Shown piece after piece: positions 36,375 through 48,572 of a stretch of DNA of 64,000 nucleotides. The notes under the pieces are model-generated. The model ran no database searches and was not told the origin of the DNA. It worked only from the letters and a program-made list of their open reading frames with translations. Made by a program: the position numbers and the translations under genes. Each line of letters begins with the position of its first letter. Positions within the stretch are counted from its first letter, which is position 1. The DNA lies in assembly GCA_007922225.1 (NCBI GenBank), contig ML679961.1:79288798-79352797 (forward strand), given 5' to 3'. The DNA is from Emydura subglobosa (lineage: Eukaryota > Chordata > Testudines > Chelidae).

Positions 36375-36725
36375 CCATTTTGTATTTCTACAGTATTTTT
36401 CATCCAACACTGAGTGGGGCTCCGTTAATTTATTCTCAGCATGACCCCATAAAGTAGGTAAGAATCATTTATGGGTGTAATAATACTTTGTTTTGTCTTT
36501 TTTAATTTTAATGATACAATAGCATTTCACAAACATTAGTTATGCCTCACAATACTCCCATGAGGTTGACAGGTATTACTGCACTCATTTTACAGATGGA
36601 CAAACTAAGGCAACAAAGAGGTTATATGATTTATCCAAAATAATAAAGTGAGTCAGTAACAACCTGGAGGCCAGGATACCTGGGTTTTATGCCCGGTCAT
36701 GTGTTCTAAACATTAGTCGTCATTT
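36375..36725 (-). mobile_element. MIR-type SINE(s), minus orientation
   Basis: The run cacaatactcccatgaggtt, cattttacagatggacaaac, gtgagtcagtaac and aggatacctgggtttt follows the reversed MIR order. A second, partial copy may lie at 36375-36470 (catgaccccataaagtaggt). Both are diverged. Confidence 0.75.
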
Positions 36726-37370
36726 TCCAACCTACATATCAGCAGGTGACACCAAACATTTTTGTTTGTGTGACATATGGTTGCATATAGGTATGTGGAA
36801 ATAACTTTGGCATATTTTCCATCTTATGTTAATATTATCTGAAATGTAAGGCACAGCAGCCTTCACAAATACAGTAAATTAAGTTTAAAATAATCAGGCC
36901 ATCCACCCTTACAGTCACAGAAACTAGTTCAATCATCTTACATGTAATACCTGCTACAAAGCTGGACTATGTTGACAGAATAGTTTTATTAGCTATTGTC
37001 CACAAGATGAATAGCATAAATTACAAACATACATGTTATGCAGACAATATCAATATGGTGCTAATATTCTTGTGGTCATCACCTAAGAGGCATATTTTGT
37101 CTTATTTCAATAATCACTGCACAATGATTATTTTATACAAGGGAAAATATATCCCAGTAGCTATTGGGATGTATGTTGTAAAGATGCAAGATTTTTTTTG
37201 TTTGAGGTTCACATATATTTTTAGAACTCCTTTTCATTTTTTGTTTCTCACCATGAGTCAGACTCTGGTTCTGTAGTGAATGGAACAGATCTGGCCTCTG
37301 GTATTGAACCTGGGGCCCTGTTGCAAAGACTTTGCAGACCACATAATTAATACAGATGTTACATATGATA
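36726..37370. other. Unique DNA, no gene seen
   Basis: The 89-codon frame at 37007-37276 has no recognised domain. No repeats. Confidence 0.5.
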
Positions 37371-37379
37371 AGACCTAAC

Positions 37380-37665
37380 CCCTGTTCTTCTGGCAGTCAC
37401 AGACTACTGCTCACAAACTGCTGTGTTACCGAGATTACTCTTTGTTTGCAGCCCACCAGCAAGTTTGCAATCAAAGTGCAAGTGTTCGCATCCAAGCCAT
37501 TTGAATTAATTTTGCAGACCTCCATGAGACACTGCATCAGATGCTTTACTAGATTCAGATATATTACATCAGCTTCACTCCCTTCATCAACTGACTTTTT
37601 GTAATTGTATCAAAGGAAAAGCAGTCAAGTTGGCTTGATTTGTTCCTTGTGCTACAGTAATCAGG
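37380..37665 (-). pseudogene. Highly diverged CR1 reverse transcriptase relic
   Basis: The plus-strand words gagacactgcatcagatgct, tttactagattcagatatat, tacatcagc and caagttggcttg parallel the RT motif-A region seen cleanly at 9200-9270. On the minus strand it reads roughly ISESSKASDAVSH, a decayed form of the [13 protein letters not shown] motif, with multiple stops. It is an older CR1/L3-like insertion than the others. Confidence 0.65.
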
Positions 37666-37669
37666 GGCT

Positions 37670-38420
37670 TTCTTCTGCAAGAACGTTAAGTGAACTGAGG
37701 CTGTCAATCTGGCTTCTACCTCATGCCGTTATTCAACAGTTGGGGTTGGCTAGACAGAGCCTTTTTGGCTGGGATCCACCTTTCTCTCCTGTGTAGAGTC
37801 AATTGAAGCTGCAAATTTATTTAAATGATTATCTGAAGTCCGACAAAGCTCTGTTTGATTCATCCCTGCCAGATATTTGTTCCCTGTAGAAATGGTTTTT
37901 TGATTTCTCCCTCCCTCGCCTCTTTTTGACTGTTAATCTGGTTTCAAGATGGAATAACCACCTTCCTTCAAAGCTACTTCACACAATGTGGGTGCTAGAG
38001 TTCTGCTGCAATGTTCCATCTATGCCCTTGGTTGCTATTTTAAAATTCCTTATTGTTTCAAGACTCCCTGGCTAATCAGTAGCTTTTTTTTGTTGGTATG
38101 GTAATCCTCCTTGAAGAGCAAATTCCCTCAATAGTGAGTTATAATTAGCATTATGATATTATCCACAATAGCCAACTTCTCCTGACTTCTTGATCTTGGC
38201 AGAGGAGACAGTTTAGATGTGTAAGTATTTCCTCCCCTCTGTCCCTGTCCTCCCTCTCCATCCCCAGAGAAACACATGATGTTGAGATCCAGAGGAAGAA
38301 ATTACTTGTACTCTATCTATAGAGTTTCTGCCTCCCAAGTATCAAGTTCTGGATTGTGTGTCTGTTAGAAATAGGACACCACCACAGATTTTGAATCTGG
38401 AACAGAATGTTTCCAACATA
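37670..38420. other. Unique DNA, no gene seen
   Basis: The stretch 37800-38170 is repeat-free, with A/T-rich homeodomain-like words, and could be a non-coding conserved patch, but the evidence is weak. Confidence 0.35.
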
Positions 38421-38422
38421 TT

Positions 38423-38447
38423 GGGTGGGGTCGGGGGAGGGGGGGGG
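38423..38447 (+). other. G-quadruplex-forming motif
   Basis: Four G runs of 3, 4, 5 and 9 bases are separated by loops of 1-2 bases, matching the canonical G3+N1-7 pattern. A CpG-rich stretch follows (gcgtggtgcggcgtggcgcg, to about 38467). It stands out from the A/T-rich background. Confidence 0.85.
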
Positions 38448-38470
38448 CGTGGTGCGGCGTGGCGCGTGTC

Positions 38471-38504
38471 CTATTCTACTCTACTCTACTCTATTCTCCT
38501 CTCC
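38471..38504. repeat. (CTACT)n pentanucleotide and pyrimidine tract
   Basis: Repeats of tctac/ctact units run into a C/T-only tail (ctattctcctctcc). The strand is almost all pyrimidine. Confidence 0.9.
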
Positions 38505-38509
38505 AATGT

Positions 38510-39010
38510 TTCATGAATGCAATGAGAGGAGAATGTCTGAAAGCCAGAAGCACTTGCATTTTTTAAAAAAAACCTGGGGTTGAAGTGGGAAATGTCTGTC
38601 TATAAAGAAGGATTTGATTGTGGCCTTGTGAGTTACTGCAACATTGAGGAAATGTGGGGAAGTATTACGCCGGATACAGTCATTCTGCCTGTACAGAATA
38701 CATCAGCTATCAAGGCGGCTGGAGGAGCATGCTTACGATGGCTCCTACATTGCCTTCTGGAGGTGCAGCATGTGTCCCATCTTCCCTGCCCCCTCCAAAT
38801 CTTCCAGCCAGTACAGACTGGAGGGTGGTGGTACCATGGCTTTGCCTTGCCATGTGCCCTTCCGGTTGTCTGGCATAGCTGGCAGCCCTAATGCTCTTCT
38901 GATGTTTATGCTCAGAAAGACACTCAGCGGGTGCTTGTCTCTGCCCCTCCCAGCTTTTTTTAGCACCTGCGCAAGGCCAGACACAATCTGTTCTTAATTG
39001 CATTTTTATT
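38510..39010. other. G/C-richer segment with overlapping open frames on both strands; no gene assigned
   Basis: Five frames of 74-117 codons overlap here, three plus and two minus, because stop codons are scarce in the G/C-rich sequence. None has a recognisable domain. The longest starts at 38644. Without conservation data I treat all as non-coding; an exon or an unrecognised repeat is possible. Confidence 0.3.
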
Positions 39011-39535
39011 AATTAAACCCTGAATTACTTGTTTAACTTAAGTCTCCAAAGAGTTGAATTTTAGCCTGGTTCAGGCTTACTTGTTGCAGGGGTGAGGGCT
39101 TCTGTTTATGCTATGGGCATGTTGAGAGAATCCCACTCCAACCTTCTGCTAGTTGCATTTGTAGGTAATCAGCCACGTTTCTTTAAAAGAATATATGCTG
39201 AATATCATTTCTTTAAAACCCCTCTCTGTTTTAAGAGGCTTTATAAAGATCCTTCTGTGAATAATATGCTTAGTTTTTTATATACATTGCTGTGCAGTGG
39301 AGCAGTCTTTATTTGGCAGGCCATTATAGTGGTTTTCTGTGTACTCTCCCTCAGTAATTGCCTTCAGTTGATGTTTACAATCAAGAGAATTCTCCCCGGG
39401 TCTAGGAAACACTTGTTCTAGGACGCATGCTAATAAATCTTACATTATTTTTATCTGACAATAGTAGGTATATGAAAGTACTTCCCAAAACATACATTTG
39501 TATCTTGCAAATATTTATAGTTTAAAAAAATTGAA
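39011..39535. other. Unique DNA, no gene seen
   Basis: The 109-codon frame at 39092-39421 has no domain signature and is judged chance. Confidence 0.45.
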
Positions 39536-39539
39536 TGTA

Positions 39540-39765
39540 ATACCAAGGCTGTGAGAACCAGTGCTGGACTGACACTATAAGTATCCCAGACTACAATCCT
39601 CTCAGATGTTAGGTATGTACTTGGGCAGCTATCCCCTCCTGCTGCTCACAGTGCCATGGCTACCCTCTACTTGTCACACACTAGCTCTGATTGAGCTAGC
39701 ACACGTATGTCTCCTCAAGATGGGAATTACACCCCCTCATCCCAAAAGGTAGACATAACCTCAGA
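39540..39765. mobile_element. Non-autonomous DNA transposon fragment, GTCTAC-type
   Basis: The right half (gagctagcacacgtatgtc, gggaattacaccccctc) ends ggtagacataacct, the reverse of an AGGTTATGTCTACC terminus. It matches 21087-21296 in order and wording. The left part (aaggctgtgagaaccagtgc) is less certain. Confidence 0.55.
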
Positions 39766-42700
39766 GACTAAGTCCTCTATTTTTCCAAAGAGTAAGTACA
39801 GTAGGGACAGTGGCAGCACAAGTTTCTCTATACAACCATACTGCTGTGCCTCACCCATGACCTGGTGAGAACTCCTCAAAGGGGTAGAAAATAAGTTCTC
39901 CATAGTTATTTAGTCCTTGCCCACTACAATGAGGCTCCAGGCATGGATGCCAAGAAGTGTCAAATATGAAGTTGACAAATTATACCTGTACGGTAACAAT
40001 TGTACTGAACACTGATTCACATCACATAGTTCACTGAAGGGCTTTTTGGTAGTATTGACCCTTGGTCACTGGCCAGAATTGAATGTTTAGCTAAGTAAAA
40101 GGCTTTTTATCTCAATTCAGCTGTCCTTTGAGCCACCTTATTTTACACTGTTAGCAACCACCAAATCCAACTCACCTTTTGCAAATGATCTATTGACATC
40201 ATTAGGCACCTCGTATCAGTAAAACCAATCACTAGGGCACTGATAAGGGTTGTCTCTGAACTATGATCTGTGGTAATAGCCACTGTAAATCCAGAATTGT
40301 TTCACTGAAGTTACTAGCTACTTTGCATCTACTCTGTCGCTATTGTGGAGTCACACAATAGCTGTTTCGTACTTCTGTTCCTTTCCACCTCAACTCTGCT
40401 GTGAGTTGTGAGGAAATCTTTTCTTCTCTAAAGATAAGCCTTTAGATTTCTGGTAAACAGCACTATTGCTTAATATTTCACAAAAATGTAGGAAATGATT
40501 TTTTTTGTAATAGGAGTAACATACATATTCTTAGCATGTGAGTGAATTGGGGAGGGATCTCTTTTTAGTAATGTATTCTATGGTGGTAAACTGATATAAG
40601 AATTTCATAATTTGTATCTGCCTTTTTGGGATCTGTATTTAAAAAAAAAAAAAACCAACCAAAAAAAACCCAACCTTACTGTTCTTAGCTGTCTACACGT
40701 GTATCAGACAACAAATTCTGTCACTGGTTATACTTAACTAGGCAAAGTTTCTTCCAGAGCCCACTGACGTCTTTCCATTGGCTTCAATGGGTTTTGGGTC
40801 TGGCCCCGAGGAAATAAACCCTCTCACAAAATAGTTATTGTCATACAGCTGAAGTGTAGAGGCAGGCTGCAAAATGTACATATGGGATAACAGATTATTT
40901 CCAAGGACCACTAGGAACACTTCACTAGCTAATATATCTCTACTGTGCCACAATGATTAGCTTACATAGCACAGAGTCACTCACAATCAGCACTGAAGAA
41001 CACTCAATTGTAAGTTGTGCAACATCACCTAATTTCTCCACCCATCAGCTTCTGACTTTCCTGAGAGTAGCCTTGTTACTAAGGTAAACCTTTGATCTAA
41101 TGTCTAGACAATTACAGTCATATTTTATGACTTAGAAAAGGTCAGATAGCCCGTGTAACCTTTGATATTAAGGGAAACAAATCACAAGGCACTAGAAAAT
41201 GTTACCACCTCAGGCTTTGTAAGGTGTAACTGCAGTGGGTCGTTTTGGGGGGCCGACAGTCTTTCACAGAGATGTTAATATGATAGACACTTTTTTATCA
41301 ATGGAAATCATAAGCAGAGATTAGGTAAAAGCAAGGGGCTTGAAGTACTGCCTAAAGCATGAGCATTGTTGATTTTACAATAATACAGCCTTCACCATCA
41401 CTACTCACAGTATTTACCTATAAAAGGTTTACAGGCATCTTGAGTATAAAGCTCTACCCTAGGAACCCCTGCAGCACCAAATCTTAGCCTAGTGGTTTGG
41501 ACTAATAGATCTTTGGTGGTGGTTGTAATGTCAGCACTTATTATGGGGGAGGGATATTTATAAGCAGTAAAGGGTTACCCCAACAGTCCTTCAGTCTGCA
41601 TCTTGTCACCAAGCAAACCATACATTTCCTCCTCTTTAGATTCCTGCTTCCACTGTAGCTCAAGCCATCTAGTAAACTAACTTGCATTGCTACATTTGGG
41701 AATCAATGGTTCATTCACCATATTTCACCTGTGTCTGAAGGAATGCTTTCCCCCTCAGGAATAAATGAATTATGCTGATCAGGCACCAAGCCTGACTTCT
41801 TTGACTCATCACATCCATCATAGTAGTCTGGAAGAAGGCAATTAATGCAACCCCAAATTCCTGTGCAGAGACCTCTAAAGTCAGGCATTACATCACTAGT
41901 CAAAGGTCGAGCTAGTTGGACATTCTCGATTAAAATAAAATCTGAACAATTTTTTGCAGCAATATTTGTGATTCTCCTGCCCCAATTGTCTGACCATCTT
42001 TCACCATGAAGTTAGCTTAGTCAGATCACTCTTCCCCCAAATAGTTGCAGTCATCTTTGCTGGTGATCATCTGTCCTAAATAAAAGTACAATCAATATTA
42101 CAGTCAAAGACAAATCCATGAAGTGGGGGAGGTAACTAGCAACACCAAAAAACTTCTAATCTCAGAGTTGCCCCAAAAGCCATTCAGTGGATCAGTCTCT
42201 GACAGCAAAGTGGTTTTGAGGACCCAGTTTTCAAACATGGCCTGCAGTGGTGCATGTGTTCTTGAGCAGTGTCTCCTGCTCCTGCTGGTGCAAACCATTT
42301 GGTTGAACAAATGGGATTTGTGTGCCCAAGCTCATTTACAGAAGCATTTCCACACACACAACTTTAAGAATGTACAGATGAAAGCCAAGCTGAGTCCCCT
42401 TTTGAAAACTGGACCCTGAGTTCTCACACATTGTCCTAGCACATCCTGAGTTAAAGCTCTCCCTTCTCTTGCTTCCATAGATTCCCTATGCACCTAAATC
42501 CTTTGTGGGTCTTCCCAAAAGCAGCAGTATTGTTAAATCCAAGCATTCAGAAAGCATGAGCCAGGCCCCTGAAATCATTAAACTAGCTTAAAAAATAATG
42601 AGATTTTATTTTTGAAATGTTGGGGTTTCTTTTTTTAATTTGTCTTCTGCATTTTGAACTTCTAAGATGCATTCTGGTCACTTTTTCATAGTTCTTTTTC

Positions 42701-44640
42701 CTACAAAAATGAGGACTACAAACTTACGCCTTCCCATCCTTTTTTAAAAAGATACTCCATGAATTCACAGGACTCTAGAGGCTGGGATCTTATGAAACCA
42801 CCAGATACTGAAAGACTCATGATAAAATCATGAGAGTTGACAGTGCTGCAGTTTGCTTCTGTCCTTCTGATAGGAAAAAAACCCATTCATAGGATTTTCC
42901 CTGGGCCTCCTTGCTCATCTCCCACTCACATTTCCTCCACCCTTAATTATAAATCTATTATCAGAACAAGTCCCCTACCTCAAAATGTGAGCGCATGTGC
43001 ACACTCTTGTGCTTCCACACATACACATTTATACACATATGTGCAATCATGTAGTCCATTCTGATGATTTTTAAAAGGCTTTACCTTCAAATCACTGTAA
43101 AGTGAAGGAAACTAAAACCCATGACACGGGGCTGCCTTTTCATATATGGCTGGATTTTCAAAGTACAGTTTAGTATCATTTATCTTCGCTTGTCTGGAAA
43201 AGGTCTCTCTTAAATCCTATTAGATCACCTAGTTCAGCTGCTGCCAGTACTGGGTTGTTTTTTTACAATATGCTCCTTCAGTGCTTTGTCCACTTATTCT
43301 AGTTTTAAATGTCTAGAGCAATGCAGCCCTCATAAAAGCTACCTTGAAATAACACACCTTTGAGTGTTTGTCCTAATTATTCACAATAAAACATATGCCA
43401 GATTTCTCTTGATCAATGTGCCAGACAAGCACAGACTGTTTATTATTTGCATGTAGATAATATCAGAGGACTAGCAGGCTGCGTGACGGGTGATCTGTTA
43501 CTTGTCCAAAAATGTTACTGTTCCTTTGTTTGTTTGTTTCTGTGCCTAGCTACCCTATGAAGCATAATTAATCCAACTTGAATTCTTTGTTTTGCCTTAA
43601 CTTAATATTCCAAAAGTCAGGCAGCAAACAGTAGCTTTTCATCTGGCAATTGAAGTAGACCCAGGGAAACAGCTTCAGTTTGGAACAAAACACAGTATAT
43701 ATATAAATATGCTGGCATGGCAGAAAGAAGAGGGGAATGTTTCTGTTCAGAAAATGCCATCCTTCTTATATGGACCACATTGGATTAATTGACTATACAA
43801 TTGGCCCAGCTTTATCTGAAGTCTTGAATAGGAACACTCCACATACTAGCACAGATGCTGAGCTGCAAAATAGTCAGCTTGTTTTTTTCTCTCAGCAAAT
43901 GTGACACATAAGTAACCATTACAATCCCCCAGCAAGTACGATGACACGTTCCTCGTCATAAATCCCAAGCAATGATTTCAGGTGGTGTGTTTGTGGGTGT
44001 TGTAAATTCATAAAGTTTGCTCTGTCTTCAGTTTCTCTTTGATGGGTCTCACTCCTTTTTTCTCTCTCATGCTTCTCTTTCCCTAGTAGGTTGCTCATGC
44101 AAGGCCAGAGCACTTCTGTCTGATACGCTGATGCTTATTCAATGAGGTACAAGATCTTTTACAGTACAGAGACTTTCACACACACTATCTCTCTCATTAG
44201 TCAAGTACATACAGTAGAGGAGTAAGAGAAGTCATTAATTTGGCTTGCTGCCCAGGGCTGGTGTCCAAAGATTGGCATCATTAGGGGAACACATGGAACA
44301 GGAACATATTTTCCCCATAGCCTTGAGGAATAGTGCCAACAGAGCAGCAGTAGTGTGGCTGGCAGACGCTAGTTTACCAGTTGAAGGCAGCTGCAGAGGC
44401 TGGAGTAGTTGGGGAAATTGGAGTCTGGGCATCACCATCTAAGTATACCATATGCTGATTTTCAAGTATAAGGGACTGAATGTGGAGCAGGATCTATTTT
44501 AATCCTTATTCATACAGACATATTTGTATTAGTTGCAAGAGAGAAAAAACAATCCAAGTAGGTAAGCCAAATTTTCCTTTTAGGTGACACTATTGCAACC
44601 CCATAGAACTCAAATTGAACCAGTGTAACTGAGAGCGATT
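39766..44640. other. Mostly unique DNA, no gene seen
   Basis: An A-rich patch occurs at 40639-40672 (a14 ccaaccaa8), and a ttggcttcaatggg old-repeat word at 40777-40790. The 98-codon frame at 42123-42419 has no domain and overlaps a frame on the other strand. A CA-like tract lies at 43014-43045. Confidence 0.4.
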
Positions 44641-44649
44641 TTTTCCTAT

Positions 44650-45115
44650 GCATGAAACATTGATTGAGGAAGTGTTTTCAGGTGGGTAGAGCACAGGACT
44701 TGGTAGCAGGAAATCTGCGTTCTAGTCCTTCCTCTGCTACTAATTTACTCCTGACTTTTGGGCATGTCAGTCAGGATTTGATTCTGCTTGACCCTGTGCA
44801 GGTGAGCGGACTCAGTACCATTTAGAGATTGCAAAGACTAGTCCCTTGTTCTAGCACTGGAGCTCATGTTGGTTACCCAGTGGGGGAGGGGCTGTGTACG
44901 CTGCATCCTTTCAAGTGCACTCTCTCAAGTGCAAGTCTTGGCTTTAAGGACAGATTGTGGCCTTAATATCTCTCTGTCTCTGCAGCAGGAGGATAGGGAC
45001 AGGTGTGTGGAGAGATTGATGTTTGTAAGGCACATTGTGATCCTTATATGAATGATACATTAGAAAGGCTGGCAGTATGTATAAATAATCATTTATATTA
45101 ATTAGCTCCCACTAA
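44650..45115 (+). mobile_element. MIR-type SINE, head and tail pieces
   Basis: The head runs gtagagcacaggacttggta, then aatctgcgttctagtccttcc and ctgctactaatttactcctg. The tail cattgtgatccttatatgaa, then gtatgtataaataatc, appears about 300 bases later. The intervening sequence may be an insertion or an unrelated segment, so the two pieces could be separate copies. Confidence 0.55.
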
Positions 45116-46080
45116 GAACTCAAAGGGAAATAAAACCCTTCATATTCTGTGGGGTTTTTCTCACCTCCCTTAACCTCCTTTTCCCTCTGATCCAAAAGTG
45201 TCAGTCATTTAAATCATGGAAATAGCATTCTAAATACCAAAATTTAAAATTCATATAGGGGGAATAACCCTGGTCTGATGACTGAAGGGTCACTGGATGT
45301 CATGCAGTCTGAGGGGAGAGGGTTGCTCACTGCCCATAAATAATGGTTGTATAAATGAAATAGGCCTGGGTCCTCCAGCAATCCAAAGGTTTTCTAGCCT
45401 AAGGTTATTAATAAAATATTCCATAATAAAATGGGAACTTTTTAGCTTGTGATAGAGATATTTTCAGTTAAGCTTAAAAGGTAAAGGTGGATCTTCTAAG
45501 GGTTAAAAGGTGAAGCTGCTAAACAAATATTTTTTGGAACCATCTATGAAGACAGACAATATAAAGGAACACAAAGGATCTGTGTGAATTATTAACATAC
45601 TGGGAAAATTCCTTGTAATGAAAACAAGGAGAAGTAAGGTTAATGCTTTTCTTAGCTGTTAACATATTTCTGCACCTTCATTACATTTGTGCTTTCATCT
45701 TCCATTGTTGGTTTAAAAACTGTGCGGTTTGTGAGTGTGTGTGTGTGGTACTTAAATTGTGTGATATTTGGTACTGAGAGGTGAAAATTAACCTGAAAGG
45801 GAATGCAAGTGTGTTTACAATAGATTATTTTTTCCATAATGTAAAGTGTAGAATTTAATTAATAAAATTACTGGTCAATGCTTTGAAATGACACGATCAA
45901 AGTTTTAGAGAGCTTAAAAAAAACTTGTTTTGAGAACAATCCTATCTGCAAATATGCATCTTAGGGGACAGTCCTTTTCATATTTACTAAAACTTGATTA
46001 TTAATATTTAGTACTGTAAATATACATATTTTTTAAAAACATAGAACCCAGGATAATGCGTGCTTTGACAAACTAGCTTT
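45116..46080. other. Unique DNA, no gene seen
   Basis: Contains a short (GT)7 tract at 45733-45747. No exons or repeats are recognised. Confidence 0.5.
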
Positions 46081-46084
46081 GCCC

Positions 46085-47246
46085 TCATGCAAGCCAGACC
46101 AGTGAGAGGTTGTGTCGTTGTCTGACCCGCAACCTTGGGTGCCTCACAATGTTTTGCTGTTGTAGCTTCCAATCAGGGCTGCTCACAGACAGCATGGAGG
46201 TTGCACACTAAGGGTCTGTGTATAGCTGCAGCCCTGGTTTAGCAACTTCAACCCTACCAACTTGTCAGCAACACACCCATCACAGTATAGCTTCCACCAG
46301 CTTTGCTTATTACTTGCCATGTGATTACAAAACACTCCCAGTCCTGAATTTTCCTGAAAACATATGTTCCACACGGTCCAGCCCTCTCCTAGACAGTTCA
46401 AATATTAAAGGTCCATTGCCCCTATAAAGGTTCAATATTCAACTATTTGTTACTTGAAAATTGAGTTACCAAACAGTTCATTTTAAACACAGCACTGGAT
46501 TAATTTAGATTAAAATAAAACAAGTTTATTTAACTGCAAAGAGAGAGGTTTTGAGTAAGCAGAAGTATGAGGTATTAGAGGCAGAAATGATTACAAGAAT
46601 ATGAAATAAAACACTTCCTGGTAGCTAAAATATAACAAGCTAGACTTGTTTCAAGGTAAAATCCTTACCATAGGTTCCCAGCAATATGACTGACCAAATT
46701 CTCAGGTCAGGAACTCCCCACAAAGTCAAAGGGCTGTTTCCTTTGTCATCTTAGGTGAGGGAAAGAGAGTTTGGGGTGTTTTTGCTCCTCTCTTTTATAG
46801 TCCAATCATCCTTTCAAATGTATTTTCCCCAGGGTTATCCTAGATAAAGCTCATTCCAATTGTGAGGACAGAGACATGGAGTCTCATGGTGAAAGAGGTT
46901 CCATGTTGTTGTTTGCTAAAATGCAGATCAATCTGTTCCTGCCCCACTTCATTGCCAAAGAATGGCCACTTGACTGGTGGTTGCCCATCAGATACTTAGC
47001 TAGAGGCGTCAGCTCGTCTTTTGTGTTTGAGACACTGGTTTACCCCCTTCCAGTCTTGTCTGATAAACATATTTTAGACATAATTTTGGCTTACGTTCAT
47101 AACTCTTAATACACATTTCATACATACATTACACAAGAATATTGATGATCAGTGTGGTGTTAGTTTTTAAGTGATACCTCTCATATTTTGCATAAAAATT
47201 ATTACTATAGTGTGTAGAGGGTGAATATGGGGTACTTTCGGTAACA
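46085..47246 (-). mobile_element. LTR-like element C, minus orientation
   Basis: Read on the minus strand, it starts TGTTACCGAAAG at 47246. It has a TATA box (gactataaaaga; plus-strand tcttttatagtc at 46795-46806) and a polyadenylation signal AATAAA (plus-strand tttatt at 46525-46530) about 270 bases downstream. Its order of words (for example ctctttgcagttaaataaac) is one I recognise as an abundant turtle repeat. The far end near 46085-46140 is uncertain and no target duplication was found. There is no internal gag or pol. It is probably a solo LTR; superfamily unknown. Confidence 0.6.
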
Positions 47247-47249
47247 CCC

Positions 47250-48560
47250 CTTTCTCTGTTATGGACTGATCCTGTGTCATTGAATCAGTGGGAAAACTTG
47301 CTTTGAAATCAGTGCTATTCAATCAGGCATGTACTGCAAAGTCTTTCTCTCCTAGCACATTCTGCTCACTATTGGTCTTACAGTAAGGTTGTGTATCTTT
47401 TCTTCTTTTCTAATTTTCAGTCTTGGTATTGCACTTTGCTGTATGCTAATATTGCACTGCAAGGATGTTTCAATCATTATAACACATTGGGATAATTTTT
47501 AGGAACTGTTAATTAAGAAATGCTTTTGGACGGTGACTTTTTTCTTGATTTTTATTATATTTTTAATAAACTTTTGAAAGTCCAGGTGAGCAATTTGTAG
47601 CTTCACATTGAGGATAGAGCAGGAGCAATTGTTAACACTAGAGCTTACTATAGCTGTTTAGTCAAAAGCTTTACTGAACAAGTTGCACTTTATATCCTGT
47701 TTGGAAAGTAATTATTTTTGGAAAAAGTTTCTCTTGATTACAAGTTGTTGGGCACCCCACCGTGCCCAAACAAAAATCCTCACCGGTGATATTTAATCTT
47801 TGATACCTTAGAGCCATTGTGAAGATTTAAGGAATAACACTAGCATTGTACTGTTTTTAAAAGGCAGTAATCCAGGTCCCTCAAGATAAACAATAATGCC
47901 AGATTATTGTCAAGGAAAAGCCAGGCATTGCTACTGTTATCTTCATTATACCACAGGTTTTTAAAATTAAAATTTTTAAATTGTTATTTAACTCATGTAC
48001 TGTTGGCTGGAGATGATAAAGCTCAGTGAGGACAAGAATAATAGCAGAGTAAGGTGTTCCTAAGTAAGGGAGTTAAGGTAGATAAGGTACTAATATGAGA
48101 AAATGTAGCAGAATCTAGTCCCAAGTGTGGAGTAAATTAAGTTGTATGGGGTGGCCTCTTAATGAAGAGAAGATCTCTGTTTTTTATCTGATCTAGCATT
48201 GAGTCTAGAGCCAGGAATGTCAAGGCTGAGTCCATATTCAGTGTTGAACTGAAGAATGTTGTGGGACTGAGATAGCATGGAATACATTAAGATTTAGTGG
48301 AATGTCCAACATAGGATTCAGTTATGAAGTGGGGTGTTTCTGATTCAGAAAATCTAGAATTTCCCAAAAGACTTTAGGGAAGGGAGTGAAGTGAGCTGTG
48401 AAACGATGTCGTCATGTGTCACTGAGTAGGACACTTTGGAAATTTGAAAAGACAGGCCTGGATAAGATATTTGAAAAGACAGGCCTATTTTTGATGCCAC
48501 AATTTTTGGTTTCTGACTTGGAGATCCCTTAAATAAGTCTGATTTCTTTTTGGAAGGTGG
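47250..48560. other. Unique DNA, no gene seen
   Basis: Apart from the direct repeat at 48442-48486 nothing is recognised. A small hairpin gggca-ccccaccg-tgccc lies near 47750. Confidence 0.5.
48442..48486. repeat. Direct repeat of atttgaaaagacaggcct, period 27
   Basis: An 18-base word is repeated exactly at 48442-48459 and 48469-48486. The spacing suggests a partial tandem duplication. Confidence 0.95.
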
Positions 48561-48572
48561 TTACTTAGCACT

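Noticed and set aside
42123..42419. 98-codon frame as a possible exon
   Set aside because: It is matched by an opposite-strand frame at 42104-42310 and has no domain or splice-site support.
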